Shown here piece after piece: positions 1 to 9,527 of a DNA stretch of 64,000 bases. The notes below the pieces were generated by a model that did not search any database, was not told where the DNA came from, and saw nothing but the letters and a program-made list of their open reading frames with translations. The first letter of the stretch is position 1. Each line of letters starts with the position of its first letter. The DNA is taken from contig JAEBUN010000005.1 in assembly GCA_023014365.1 (NCBI GenBank), positions 2,108,001-2,172,000 on the forward strand. The letters run 5' to 3'. The position numbers and the translations under genes were made by a program. The DNA is from Lepiota brunneoincarnata (Eukaryota > Basidiomycota > Agaricomycetes > Agaricales > Agaricaceae).

Positions 1-278
1 CTAAAAGGGCAATAGAGTGGTTTGAAGATAACAATATGCAAATTCTACTATAGCCTGCACAATCCCCTGACCCCAATTCCATTGAACACCTCTGGATATC
101 CCCAAAGGACTGGTTGAAGGGATATGAGAAACCACCTGAGGGAATACATGAATTATGGGACAGGTTGGTGGTAAAGTGGAATGGGATTGCTGCAGAAAGG
201 TGTCAAAAACTTACAGAAAGCATCCCCAGAAGGCTCAAGGCAGTTATCAAGGCAAAAGGAGACTACACAATGTATTAA
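1..278 (+). pseudogene. Tc1-like transposase, C-terminal fragment (type 1)
   Basis: The plus strand reads as the last part of a Tc1/mariner DDE transposase. An AQSPDPNSIEHLW-like segment carries the third catalytic region, followed by the usual C-terminal helix rich in K and R, ending at TAA near 278. The reading frame is broken by a stop near position 52. The 5' part lies outside the window. The same C-terminus is found, equally damaged, in the type-1 element at 7559-9525. Confidence 0.75.
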
Positions 279-290
279 TTAGGAAAATAA

Positions 291-505
291 CAGAGGGTCA
301 AAAAACTGTCCCACTGAGTTAATATTTTAAATGATTAATTGATCCATAACCTCTTGGACAAATCACATGGTCTAAACGGATTCAGGATCCCAATATGCTA
401 TATTATCATTGTCTATTTTCCCAAGTATTTATGTAATCACCTTGGTCCACTATTAGCTGATCTTTCCAAATGGTGAAAATATTGGGACAGTTTTTTGACC
501 CACTA
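291..505 (+). repeat. Right terminal block of type-1 Tc1 element
   Basis: This 215-bp block starts CAGAGGGTCAAAAAACTGTC and ends with the inverted motif GACAGTTTTTTGACCCACTA. It is followed by a TA at 507-508. It matches the right terminal block 9311-9525 closely and, inverted, the left block 7559-7773. Confidence 0.8.
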
Positions 506-508
506 GTA

Positions 509-1748
509 CAGTAACAAAAGTTTTGTGAAAACAACAAAGACAAACAATGCATTAATTGTTAAAAATATTCACTACACTACCACAACTGCATCTAAAAATA
601 TGTTAATATTTTGTATGGTGGCCCTTGGCCTCATAGACTGCCTGAGCACAATCAGGCATGCTCTTAACCAGGTTGTTAATATAATTTATATCAATCATCC
701 TCCACTCCTCCTGAATTGCCTCCCAAAGTTTGTCAAGGTTTTGGGGGATTTCCGCTCAGTCATTTATTCTGAGTTTGAGGTATCTTCATACATGTTCGAT
801 GGGATTGAGGTCTAGTGACTGAGCTGGGTGTGGAAGTTCATTGATGAGATGGGAATTGTGGAATTGTCAGGTGATCTTTGCCTGGTGGACTAGAGCTCCA
901 TCTTTCACTGCTACCTGCCCCCTCTCCTCTGATAAATTCCCATAAAAATCCCATAATGGTCCACTAAGGATGAGGCTAATATAATCTGCAGCTGTCCTTG
1001 CATCCTTGGGTATACAAACCAGTGGACCAAGTTTTCCATGTGCCATGCACCCCATATCATAAGACTCTGTCTTCCAGACTTGAAAGGAAGTAGGGGTTAA
1101 ACACCTTTCTGTGTACCTCTCACCAGGTCTCCTCCATACCCAAACCACCTTTGAACTCTTTCCAATCTCCACAGAAGTCTCATCTGTCCAAATCACATAT
1201 CTCCAGTCCTCCTCCATCCACCTCTGATATTCTCTTGCCCATACCATCCTGCCTTTGACATGGGAGGCTTAAGAAATGGTTTCTTGCAGAAATGTGTTGG
1301 CTAAGACCCAATTGATACCTAATGGCATGCCAGATAGTGTGGGGATGAGCAGGGGAGTTGAGAAAAAGTGTTTATTGTATGGGTAATCTTGCAGAGAGTT
1401 AGGCATCTATTTCTCTTCAGCACAATTTGAATGTGTTGCATTGCCCTGTCATCCAATAAGGAAGGTCTCCCAGACCTGGGAGCATCCTCATGATGACCCT
1501 GCTCTTTGTGCCTATGGATAACCCAATAGACAGTGGAAATGTGGACTCCAAAGAAATTAGCAATTTCACAAGCAGGAATACCCTTCTGATGCCTTGCACA
1601 TATCAGGGAGTGTAGTTCAGGGACAGTATTCTTTTGTCCAGCTATTTTTGGCATGTAGGGTGGAGTTGTTGATCAGTGGGAATATTTTTCATTTATTGTT
1701 AAATGAGGTCATGTGACAGATTTTCACAAAACTTTTGCTACTCTACTG
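509..1748 (-). mobile_element. Tc1-like element, type 2 (decayed)
   Basis: The element is bounded by inverted ends (CAGTAACAAAAGTTTTGTG at the left; at the right CAGTAGAGTAGCAAAAG when read inward) and by TA at 507-508 and 1749-1750, the target duplication of the Tc1/mariner superfamily. The transposase is on the minus strand. The N-terminal helix-turn-helix part starts at 1654 with MPKIAGQKN and includes GRPSLLDDRA. The middle holds a VIWTDETSVEIG segment with the first catalytic Asp, and the C-terminal part is near 509-760. Frameshifts and stops break it. Confidence 0.85.
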
Positions 1749-1754
1749 TATATA

Positions 1755-2230
1755 TCAGGAAGCATAGTTCAGAGACAGTATTCTTCTTTCCAGCTATTTT
1801 TGGCATGTAAGATATAGTTGTTGATTAATGGGAATTTTTTTCATTTGTTCTTAAATGAGGTCATGTGATCTCATTTAACAATGAACAACCATACCCTACA
1901 TGCCAAAAATAGCTGGAAAGAAGAATACTGTCCCTGAACTATGCTCTCTGATATGTGTAAAGCATCAGGGGGGTATTCCTGCTTGTAAAATCACTGATTT
2001 CTTTGGAGTCAACATTTCTACTATCCATTGGGTTATTGATAGGCACAAGGAGCAGGGTCATCATGAGGATGCTCCCAGGTCTGGGAGACCCTCCTTATTG
2101 AATGACAGGGTAATGTGACACATCAAAATTGTGCTGGAGGGAATAGATGCCAAACTCTTTACAAGATCACCCACTCAATAAACACTTCTCTTTGTAAGAA
2201 ACACTACTAAGCTACATGGCATGAGTATCT
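1755..2230 (+). pseudogene. Head-to-head fragments of type-2 Tc1 transposase
   Basis: A minus-strand start of the transposase (ATG at about 1814, MPKIAGKKNTV) faces a plus-strand copy starting at 1900 with the same residues. The plus copy reads as the HTH domain to 2118 and continues in a damaged frame to about 2230. The two starts are inverted copies of each other, so 1755-1955 is a large imperfect palindrome. Confidence 0.7.
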
Positions 2231-2344
2231 ACAGGATGCATGTAAGATAGATATAGAAGCTTACATCAGCACTCATTTACAACAAGAACTGAGGAAAGCA
2301 GTCTCAAGGAAAGGTCTAGGTTAAATATAAATCAACATAGTTAA
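2230..2344. other. Unassigned AT-rich spacer
   Basis: Between the decayed transposase and the copia remnant there are about 115 bases in which I see no coding or repeat structure. Confidence 0.4.
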
Positions 2345-2790
2345 ATGATCATTGTCAGAGAAGGAAAAGAGTACTTGCTGCATGCCTATGTGGCATGCAT
2401 CAGGGTCCAAACTTGTAGTCTTGACTCTCACAATGCATCCTATAGTCTTAGGGATGTGTTTGCATACTCCAACACTAGCCCTCAAACTGTACTGAGACTA
2501 AGAGCATATGCAAAGTGCTTGATCTTGGGGGAGGGAAGTGCTTTTGTGAATATGTCAGCAACCATGTCATCTGTGGGGCAATATATGAGCCAAAGTTTGT
2601 CATTTTCAATGGTCTAGCACATAGAATAATATTGAATGTCAATGTGCTTGGTGTGGGCATGAAATTAGTGGTCTTGGGCAAGTGTGATTGCAGACCAGCT
2701 GTTGGAGAAGAGAGTAGTAGGTGAGGTGATAGGGAAAAAACTTCTGAAATAAAAGAATGAAGCCAGAGGGCTTCTTTTGCATTAGTACTG
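2345..2790 (-). pseudogene. Copia RNase H C-terminus with part of an LTR, decayed
   Basis: On the minus strand 2474-2790 aligns with the 3' end of the intact copia element at 21963-22300, covering the RNase H C-terminal region with its tail and the polypurine tract. The base before 2474 ends a TCCAACA LTR terminus, as in the intact copy, so roughly 2345-2473 is LTR remnant. CpG sites of the intact copy are TpG or CpA here. Confidence 0.6.
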
Positions 2791-2794
2791 TCAA

Positions 2795-3047
2795 TGAGAA
2801 TACCCCATTATGAATCAAAGGAATTGGTGCCATCCTCTTATCAGATCCAATATGAAGACAAAACAGAAGTTGCAGTAACATACCTGATACCTGTCTATTA
2901 TTGTCCTGGACTTACAATGAGACTGCTTTCTATGGGAATCCTTCTCTATGAAGGTTGGAAAGTAGAAGAAACTGTAGATCAAATATGTTTTCATGACTTG
3001 CAAGGTAAAGTGGTGCTTCAGGCACAACCCCAATTGTTGCAGTCTAC
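2795..3047 (+). pseudogene. Copia protease fragment, part 1
   Basis: An open frame on the plus strand contains PGLTMRLLSMGILLYEGWKV, the pattern that follows the active site in Ty1/copia proteases. The frame continues after the Y LTR at 7435. The TSD TCTAC (3043-3047 and 7435-7439) shows that the LTR split this copia remnant. Confidence 0.6.
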
Positions 3048-3574
3048 TGTTAGAGCTGGTGTGGGTTGGGACTGAAGTGGAGGGTCAGGGTGGTATCCTT
3101 AATACAAGGTAACTGGGGGACAGGGCAAAGTCAGTATGTAGACTTTAGGACTGAGGTGGAGTACTTCGGGCAGGGGTTTGGACTTGCAGCCTCAGCTTAT
3201 GTGCTGTGCCCTCTTACTGTCCAAGTCCATATTTTAGGAGGTCAGGGCCAAAGCAGAGCAAGGCAGAAGAGAGAGGAGGATATGGAACAGGGAACTGGTC
3301 CATTGCTTGATTTGAATTATCAGACTGAGGAGTACAGTAGCTGCCAAAACCTTTCCAATATTCTCCAGGTCTCAACTATTCCTTGAATAGCTCTAGATAT
3401 ACTAAAGCTAGAGACCTCATATTTTAAATATATATACCCCTATATCCTATCTACTAATTGATCTAACAATAATTACATAATATTCCATATTTGGAAGTCA
3501 ATGAATTAAACAATATTTATAGTGCATTGGAAAGGTTTTGGAACTCAGTAAACAAAATATACAATTATGGGTAT

Positions 3575-3943
3575 TTAGTACATGGTATAGCCCCCCCTAG
3601 CCTCCAAAATAGCCTGAACCCTTCCAGGCATACTTTCAATCAAATTCTGACACACTGAAGGTGGAATCTTATTCCACTCCACCTCTGTCCTCTCCCACAA
3701 CTCCAATATTCCTCCAGGAGGAGTATCATACTCCTCCAGCCTCCTTTTGATATAAGTCCATAGGTATTCAATAGGATTGAGGTCAGGAGACTGTGGGGGC
3801 CATACCATAACCTCCATTTTAGCCCTTTTAAACCACTTTGTAGCTGTTTGGCTCTTGTGCTTGGGATCATTGTCTTGTTGGAAGACAATATCTCCCACCT
3901 TCTTCTTGTACCACATAAGGCTTTCCTGCAGTTCATCATTCAA
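3575..3943 (-). pseudogene. Tc1 type-3 transposase, catalytic C-terminal half
   Basis: An open segment of 122 codons covers the second and third catalytic residues (QQDNDPKH and SPDLNPIEYLW) and runs to the natural stop after GGYTMY. This spacing fits the DD34E Tc1 family. The N-terminal half lies at 4345-4832 on the same strand, beyond the 4100-4325 insertion, and contains in-frame stops at former Trp codons. The protein is therefore dead in this copy. Confidence 0.8.
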
Positions 3944-4084
3944 AATGCTGGTCTAAAGGGTTAGCATCCATCTTCCCCTCAATTCTGCATAGGATTCCCC
4001 CTCCTTCCCATAACATGCAGCCCCAGACCATGATAGAACCTCCTCCAAACTTCCTAGTTCCATCTACCAGCCTACTTTTCAGCT

Positions 4085-4340
4085 TCTCTGACCCTCTTTT
4101 CTTTTTTTTTCCTTCGGTCAGGGCAAAAACTGATTACCAGCTAACCTCTAGGACTAGGTCCCAAGAGTGTGAGGTTCTCCCTGTCGGGCATACTCACTAA
4201 AAACCCTTGGTGTTACATGGTTTCCCATTACACCCTCCTGTGATTTTGCACTCGCTTTAAGCCTAGTACTAGTCAATCATATTGACTTGCGTCTTTATGA
4301 TCCCTTTCACTTGGGGCAGGCCCAATCTCTGACCCTCTTT
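4085..4340 (-). mobile_element. SINE-like retroposon with 15-bp TSD
   Basis: A 15-bp direct repeat TCTCTGACCCTCTTT (4085-4099 and 4326-4340) flanks about 226 bp that interrupt the Tc1 transposase frame. At the left edge a T-rich run (4097-4110) is a minus-strand poly-A tail. Long TSD plus A-tail is the signature of LINE-mobilised retroposition. I could not make out clear pol III A and B boxes, so calling it a SINE is inference. A processed RNA fragment is an alternative. Confidence 0.6.
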
Positions 4341-5507
4341 CCAAACCCAATACCTTCCATCTGATCCCAAACAATTGATTTTGGTTTCATCTGACCAAAC
4401 TACCCTCTTCTAGTCTTCCAAAGTCCAGTTGACATGTGCCTCAGCCCACTCCATCCTCTTCTACTGGTGAGCCAAGCTGAGAAAAGGTCATTTCACTTTG
4501 ATTACAGCTTTTATTCCAGCTCTTTTGAGTGCCCTGTGAATAGTATTGGTAGAAAGAGATTGCTGGATCATGTGTTGGAGTGATTTGGTAACCTGAACAG
4601 CATTATTGGCCTTTTGGGAGGTGATGAGTTTGATAGCATAGCAGGTATCACAGGAGGAAAGCTTGGATGGATGGCCACCAACAGACTTGGAGAGTGTTGA
4701 TCAATGTTTGGAGCAAAGTCTGGATATAGTACTAAGGCCTAGGCCCATAGTAGAAGATATTTGGGCAGCAGAAATTCCCTTGTCCAAGAGAGAGAGAGTG
4801 TGATTGATCTGAGTAGTCGAAAGTGACCTCATGGTAGGGTATGATAGGTTAGGGGGTTGGGTTAGGTATAGGAAGTAAGCACCTATATATATATACATTA
4901 CCCTATAGGGTCACATGATTTTATTTGCATGTATTTGATTACATTAAATAAAATCATGTGATTATATATTAAGAGTTCCAAAATCTTTCCAATGCACTAT
5001 AAATATTGTTTAATTCATTGACTTCCAAATATGGAATATTATGTAATTATTGTTAGATCAATTAGTAGATAGGATATAGGGGTATATATATTTAAAATAT
5101 GAGGTCTCTAGCTTTAGTATATCTAGAGCTATTCAAGGAATAGTTGAGATCTGGAGAACATTGGAAAGGTTTTGGCAGCTACTGTACAAGCCAAGTACCT
5201 ATGGTATATATACTACTGGCCTTATGAATCATGACTTGTACTGACTACATGCAGAGCAAAGCAGAGACTGATATGGTTACAAGCAGATTACGAATGGGTT
5301 ATGAATGGAATGGAGACTGGTACAAGTGTGGAGACTGATAACATATTTTGACTATGGATGGAGAATGGAGAACTGGGAAGTAGAAACACTGAGGGTCAGG
5401 TGACCATGGCACATGTGGAGGTGGTCACATGATTGGGGTGATGGGTTGCAGTCGGAGCAAGTTGGGGCCAAGTTGGAGGGCAGTGGGTTGCTGTGTGGAG
5501 CACACAT

Positions 5508-7375
5508 TGAAATGCAGATTACTTTACAGGATTGGAAACAAAGTTTGTTAACAAGTTTGCTAATTCCGACTTTATGAGTTCATGGGGGAGAGGTTGTCAC
5601 AAATCTCCAGAAATATATTCAATTCTAATGTTTTAGGGTTTTGGTAAATTATTCTCTTAGTCTCCAATTAGACAGACAGTTGTCCTATCTGAATGCAATG
5701 GGAACTTCAATGGTTGTTACTATATAATGTGTTAACTAATATCTTCATGATTCGTTAAGTCAGGGCAAAATGCAAGCTTTCACAATCAGTGAGCCTCTGT
5801 AGACCTAGCAGACAGCAGTGTTCTAACAAGCCCTAGTGTACTATGTCCTTCTCTCTTGACAATGCTATAACTTTACACCACCCAGCAAGACAGGCTTTTT
5901 ACAAGCTCCTACAGTAAGTGTCTTTAAGCTAGTAGGCCTAGTGGACAGCGTTATCTAATGGGCCCTAGCGCACTACAGCTTCTGAACAAGGCAATAAAAC
6001 TTTATACTACTCAGTGAGACAGGCTTCTTGCAAGCTCCTGCAGTAAGTATCTTTAAACTAGATAGACCTAGTGGACAGCATTTTCAATGGGTCCTAGTGT
6101 ACTATGTTCACTTCTCAATTAAACAGCTCTACAATTCAATGGTATACTTCTGAGGCAAGGTCTCTAAGAGGAACCCAAAGAAATGGAAGTTAGTGAACTT
6201 TCTACTTAAGAACAGAAGAGTCATAGCAACTTGTATTCAGTTCTCAAGTCAAGCAGAAGGGTCTGTCAATATCTCAATTGTTTCAAAGGGTCTAGTTTTA
6301 AAGAGTATAACTCTTTAAGTCTCTGGTGGTCTATGACCAAAGAAAATTGCATAAAATTGCTTTATATTCCTATCCTAATCAACCATACAATTAGGGGGGG
6401 GAAATAGGCAAGCGGATTCTTGCCTCCCATGTAACTTTACAGACTGACTTTTATAACAAAAATACAATTAACTTATGGGTATACCATGAAAACAAGCCTT
6501 CAGCATTCATCATTTTATTGTCTCCTCATCATTTAGGAGCATCATTCTATGAGTTCTGATATCAGCAACATCAATTTGCTCTCAGGGACTTGCTCCCTAG
6601 GGTGCCTGGCTATTTATATCACAGCCAGCCAGGTTAGCAAGTTTCTATGCTAACATTTATTGATAGGTTTTATTTTATTCTTGGACTCTCCACACCTGAG
6701 TTTTCAACCCTAATGTTCTAAAGTCCACTTCCATAGTCTTCAGGCAGTAGACTAATACTAGAATTAATTAGCTTATTCTATTCTTATCAATCTTCATTTT
6801 CTAGTTCATCATTTCTGATCTCTTTTGTTTCTATGAGGGGGCATCCTTTCCTGAGTACCCTCTGGGATACCCCCATTTGATCCCTTAGGTTTCAATATCA
6901 TCAGAACTGTTCCAAGGGGACATTCTTGTCAGGGCATTAGCTAATCCCTACATTCTTTCGTCAAGATTCACTCCTGGACCTGTTATTATGACTAGGTACC
7001 ATCTGGATGACATAGGTGTTGCAACTTGTCTGCTTTCTAGGGTAGAGGCGAAGAAATAGGGTCTTTTGTGCAGTCATGAGTATCTTAACTAATATCTTAG
7101 TTAACACAGTATCAGGATACAATGCTCGGGTACATTCATACCAGAGTCATTCTTCCATAGCCTTATCACTAATAAGTTAGTTAACATCACTTTTACTTGT
7201 CTGGGTGTTCTGGTTCTGTTTCTGAGATATCTGCCTTCACATATTTTAGATAGTATTCTAAATCTCTCGCACCCAGTGTCTGATCATGGCCATATACTGA
7301 TATTATTCAGTAACAGAGAGTTAGTTACTTTATTAGCTAGTGATTTCACAAATGAAATGATTTTGCAGTGCAACA
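5508..7375. repeat. Unclassified repeat 'X' (TG..CA ends, 4-bp TSD)
   Basis: This 1,868-bp insertion in the Y LTR begins TGAAATGCAG and ends GTGCAACA. The paralogous LTR reads GAGCACACGTGG at this point. Here the left flank reads ACAT and the right flank ATGT, which is what a duplicated ACGT would give after one CpG transition on each strand. It holds about 2.5 tandem copies of a 130-133 bp unit (about 5775-6130). No convincing ORF is present. It could be a very long solo LTR or a non-coding LTR element. A second partial copy lies at 9528-10798. Confidence 0.65.
5775..6130. repeat. Tandem repeat, about 131-bp unit, 2.5 copies
   Basis: The motif (A/G)G(A/G)CCTAG..GACAGC recurs at 5801, 5934 and 6064. 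It is followed each time by similar text ending CAAGCTCCT(A/G)CAGTAAGT. The units differ by about 15-20 percent by eye. Confidence 0.7.
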
Positions 7376-7434
7376 ATGTGGAGTCAAGAAGCCAAAGTTT
7401 AATGATTAGGCTCTGAGTTGGCATGGATATGACA

Positions 7435-7558
7435 TCTACCATATTTTGGGTAGAAGAAAAGTGTGTTGCATGTGAAAGCCTTTCCTTCCTAAAAGTACCT
7501 AATGCAGAGACCTAGCATCATTGTCCTGGTCATGCCTCAGAAGAGGTGTTCAGATATC
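7435..7558 (+). pseudogene. Copia protease/pre-integrase fragment, part 2
   Basis: After removal of the Y LTR, the frame of 2795-3047 runs on through a short open stretch (IFWVEEKCVACESLSF) to a stop near 7516. It is then cut by the type-1 Tc1 element at 7559. Too little remains for more detail. Confidence 0.4.
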
Positions 7559-7978
7559 CAGTGGGTCAAAAAACTGTCCTAATGTTTCCATTATTTAGAA
7601 AGATTAGCTAATAGTGGACCAGGGTGATTGTGTAGATATTTGGAAAAATAGAAAATGATAATATAGCATATTGAGATCCTGTATCCATTTAAATCATGTG
7701 GTTTGTCCAAGAAGTAATGGATTAATTAATTATTTAAGATATTAACTCATTGGGACAATTTTTTGACTCTCTGTCATTTTCCTAAAATCTGGTTTTAAAT
7801 AGGCCAAATCAATACTAAATCAAGTGTGGAGATAACAAAAATTGTCATGTGATATAGAAGAGGTCACACGATCATATTGAAATCACTTCAACCATCTTTT
7901 CTTCTTACCATTATATTATGAAAGCTGTGTCTTTTGTCCAGTGTTCTCAAGTCATTTTTCTTCTTCAGAATGGCTATC

Positions 7979-8310
7979 TGTTTGGGGAATGAATAGGCCC
8001 AAAACCCAAATGATATTTGAGTGGGGATTGCAATCCCCACTAGCATTACATATTTATACATAGTGGTCTGTGCACAGACCAGGTCACTGTAACCATGACT
8101 ACAGTGATCAGATGATACCACATGGCTAACAATAAACAGTGTACAAGAATAGAACATGCACATACATGCAGTGATAAAGGAGATGGGAGTGTTGAGAAAG
8201 GTCCAAGGTACCCTAGGCTGTAACCCCTCAGGATGCCTAAACTAGACAATGCTCAGGGAACCCCAAGGCAGCCAGAAGGCTGAGGTCAATGGATGATTGC
8301 TTGAGATAGA
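7979..8310 (-). repeat. Ancient solo LTR related to the KH-element LTR
   Basis: Read on the plus strand, this block begins TGTTTGGGGAA. It follows the reverse complement of the KH-element LTR (17674-17984) through matching blocks: GATATTTG.GTGG, the TATA region (CATATTTATACATAG), GCACAGACC.GGT and GATGGGAGTG. Nearly all CpGs are lost. The right boundary is approximate. It interrupts the type-1 Tc1 transposase just after its apparent start. Confidence 0.55.
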
Positions 8311-8722
8311 GTAACCTACCATCAGAAGTAGTCCCCTGACAATTTCCTGGAATAAACTCATTCCAAATTGGTCTAGGCAAGAGTACTATTGAGCACATCA
8401 TGAAAAAAGTTGATCAAGGTAAGGAAAATTACAAAAGAGGACAACCCTCCATGCTTTCTTCTCAGGATAAACAATCAATAATTTACTAAATCACTACTAG
8501 GAAGCTGGACAATGCTGTTCAAGCTACCCAATTCATCAACCCTATCCTTCCTACTCCTGTCACACTTCAAACAATCTGAAAATGCTTAGGAAGAACAATT
8601 TCTGGTCTGTTATTAAGACCAAATGATCTTTTCTTAAGAAGCAATACTGAATCACCCACTCCAAATTGCCCACAAGCACAAGAATTGGATAGTGGAAGAT
8701 TGGAAGAGGGTATTATGGACAG

Positions 8723-9290
8723 ATGAAACAAAAATCAACAAGTTTGGTTATATGGGAAGATGTATACTTGGAAGGAAAGGGGGGAGGACTCTCAGGCAAG
8801 ACTATTATTCCTACTGTTAAGCATGAAGGTGGTTACAACATTATGGTATGGCAGGCTATAAGATGGAAAGGAGTAGGAATGCTAGTGGAGGTTGAGGGGA
8901 TTATAGATGTAGAGCAATACTGTGAGATTTTGAAGTATGGGATGGTGGACAGCTTTGAAACTTTGGAGATGAGGAGGAGGAGTGGATATTCCAGTAAGAC
9001 AATAATCCAAAATACAAGTCTAAAAGGGCAGCAGAGTGGTTTGAAGATAACAATATACAAGTTCTACTATGGCCCTGCACAATCTCCTAACCCCAATTCC
9101 ATTAAACAATCCTGGATATACCTGAAGGACTAGTTGAAGGGATATGAGAAACTACCTGAGGGAGTACATGAATTATGGGACAGGTTGGTGGTCAAGTAGG
9201 ATAGGATTGCTGCAAAAAGGTGTCAAAAGTATATAGGAAGCATACTCAGAAGGCTCAAGGCAGTTATCAAGGCAAAAGGAGGCTATACAA
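8723..9290 (+). pseudogene. Tc1 type-1 transposase, catalytic half
   Basis: A frame opening at 8723 matches the fragment at the window start, with MVWQAIRWKGVG as the core strand region and AQSPNPNSIKQSW where AQSPDPNSIEHLW is expected. The catalytic Asp of that motif is changed to Asn and the stop at 9133 is premature. It cannot encode an active enzyme. Confidence 0.7.
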
Positions 9291-9527
9291 AGTATTAATT
9301 AGGAAAATGACAGAGGGTCAAAAAACTGTCCCAATGAGTTAATATTTTAAATGATTAATTAATCCATTACTTCTCGGACAAATCACATGATTTAAACGGA
9401 TTCAGGATCTCAATATGCTATATTATCATTATCTATTTTTCCAAATATTTACATAATCACCTTGGCCCACTATTGGCTGATCTTTCCAAATAGTGATAAC
9501 ATTGGGACAGTTTTTTGACTTACTGTA

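Larger units (their letters stand above)
3335..5184 (-). mobile_element. Tc1-like element, type 3
   Basis: A 1,850-bp element is flanked by TA at 3333-3334 and 5185-5186. The empty site, with a single TA, is preserved in the paralogous LTR near 16549. Terminal blocks of about 214 bp (3335-3548 and about 4971-5184) are inverted copies. The transposase is on the minus strand: a start near 4832 (MRSLSTTQ), a segment VVWSDETK with the first Asp, FQQDNDPKHKS with the second, and SPDLNPIEYLW with the third acidic residue. Several Trp codons have become stops, and a 225-bp insertion interrupts it at 4100-4325. Confidence 0.85.
3048..7434 (+). mobile_element. Solo LTR 'Y', interrupted by a Tc1 element and by repeat X
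   Basis: The LTR starts TGTTAGAGC and ends ATGGATATGACA, with the 5-bp TSD TCTAC at 3043-3047 and 7435-7439. It is homologous to the clean 642-bp copy at 16285-16926. Relative to that copy, 3335-5184 (Tc1 type 3) and 5508-7375 (X) are insertions. Most differences from the clean copy replace CG with TG or CA. Coding internal sequence of this family is not in the window. Confidence 0.85.
7559..9525 (+). mobile_element. Tc1-like element, type 1 (decayed, with an old LTR inside)
   Basis: A 1,967-bp element has 215-bp terminal blocks (7559-7773 and 9311-9525) in inverted orientation. TA follows the right end, while the left flank reads TC, so one side of the TSD is lost or rearranged. The plus-strand transposase is ruined. 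Its HTH region (IGLGKSTIEHIMKKV, about 8380-8490) and catalytic half (8723-9290) are readable in different frames. An old LTR related to the KH element lies near the start codon. Confidence 0.8.

Noticed and set aside
7888..8163. 91-codon minus ORF
   Set aside because: Falls in the fossil LTR inside a Tc1 element. No coding character.
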